DNA of 64,000 nt from Nemophila menziesii (taxonomy: Eukaryota; Streptophyta; Magnoliopsida; Boraginales; Hydrophyllaceae). This document shows, piece after piece, positions 63,262-64,000 of the stretch; the stretch's first letter is position 1, and every line of letters starts with the position of its first letter. Location: NCBI GenBank assembly GCA_029959085.1, contig JARWIR010000031.1, forward strand, positions 4,154,001 to 4,218,000, written 5' to 3'. Made by a program: the position numbers and the translations under genes. The notes below the pieces were generated by a model that saw only the letters and a program-made list of their open reading frames with translations, did no database searches and was not told the DNA's origin.

Positions 63262-64000
63262 ATTTTATACTAGCCATTATTTTATTTTTCTGACGAAACT
63301 TAGTCCAACTTTGACTAATTCCTCCACGTTTTGTCTTTAGTTTTTCCCACGTTTGTAACAACTTATTTGTTGTAACTTTTCCTGTTAATCTTCCATGACT
63401 AACAGCCTTGACCGAGCCATACCAATTAGTTACTAGCTAGTTTTTCTTGTGCATAAGTAGGATAATTCCGCAGCTCAATATACACCAACTTTATAGATTA
63501 CGAACTATACATCATTAAAATATTCTTTTTCTTCTTTACTTATGTTCTTGAGCGAAACATATACATATTCCAAAACTTCGCTTGTGAGTGCACACGAGAG
63601 TAGGTAGTCGTGTTTAAACCTTAGGTAACTTTCGGAAAAACAGTGTAGCATCACGGATGTCCCGAAATCCGTTCTTAAGGCAGTGGCTGCTCCACGATAC
63701 TATAGTTTAGTTATCATCTTCAGTTATCAGGTTCGTCATTTACTTTCGTTTTTTATACTCCCTTCTTTATTATTTCTTTCCGTAATTAGTAGTTAAAGCT
63801 TGTTTTTTCATTTAAGCTAAAGCTTCTCCTTCTTCGGCTTTAACTAAGACTTTGAAAACCTTACCTGATATTCGAAACTAAAAAATTAATATGGTTCTAA
63901 ATTTAAATGCTGGTCCCAAAAACTTGTTATTTTCTTTGAACAATTAGAAGTCGATTTTGTACTAATTGAAAATCGTCATTTTTCAACTGATAATACGGAT
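63262..64000. other. Unassigned right flank with coding-like patch
   Basis: No match to the array. On the minus strand about 63430-63265 can be read without a stop as NWYGSVKAVSHGRLTGKVTT, then LLQTWEKLKTKRGGISQSW and FRQKNKIMASIK. I do not recognise the family. A GC-richer patch near 63600-63700 (ggcagtggctgctccacg) suggests the edge of another retroelement, but no end or domain can be named. Confidence 0.35.

Overview
This is a nuclear plant (angiosperm) window made almost entirely of repeats. It is very AT-rich. The recognisable proteins are plant transposon proteins (Helitron RepHel, hAT transposase with a BED finger, Athila/Tat-like Ty3/gypsy gag-pol) and broken host genes with GT-AG introns (SPT5, and an AAA+ ATPase of the DAA1/spastin-like type). 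I see no intact cellular gene, no rRNA or tRNA gene and no CRISPR array. Nearly all open frames are accidental or antisense shadows.

The backbone is a head-to-tail array of a composite unit of about 14 kb. Reading left to right: an old, diverged and partly deleted unit (1-4108); a 3.48-kb Helitron inserted at its edge (4129-7608); unit A (7609-21649); unit B (21650-34219), shortened by a 1422-bp deletion; unit C (34220-48297); unit D (48298-59310), which carries a private 1907-bp tandem duplication and a 509-bp deletion; a decayed gypsy pol tail (59311-60811); an old diverged copy of the unit start (61018-63261); and unassigned DNA (63262-64000). By eye C and D are almost identical, A, B and C differ by a few percent, and the two outer copies are far more diverged. 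The locus therefore seems to have expanded inward in several rounds.

Each complete unit (A coordinates) holds: a promoter-like, CT-rich leader (7609-7924); a foldback made of a degenerate short motif in both orientations (7925-8310); a block of about 550 bp also present elsewhere (8931-9500); an AAA ATPase pseudogene on the minus strand (10060-11350); a truncated hAT transposase on the minus strand (12137-12727); one copy of a diverged internal direct repeat (13081-13905); LTR-like DNA and a gag C-terminus on the plus strand (15430-17218); the second copy of the internal repeat (17250-18420); AT-rich non-coding DNA; a 19-bp minisatellite (21036-21120); and a Helitron-type 3' end (21622-21649).

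The best supported event is the Helitron at 4129-7608. It has a 5' TC, a 3' hairpin followed by CTAG, and sits between A and T. Units B, C and D preserve the matching empty site. It carries a broken N-terminal part of RepHel and a captured, intron-containing piece of the transcription elongation factor gene SPT5. I did not find an undescribed functional system; the interest is in how this array grew, rearranged and collected gene fragments.
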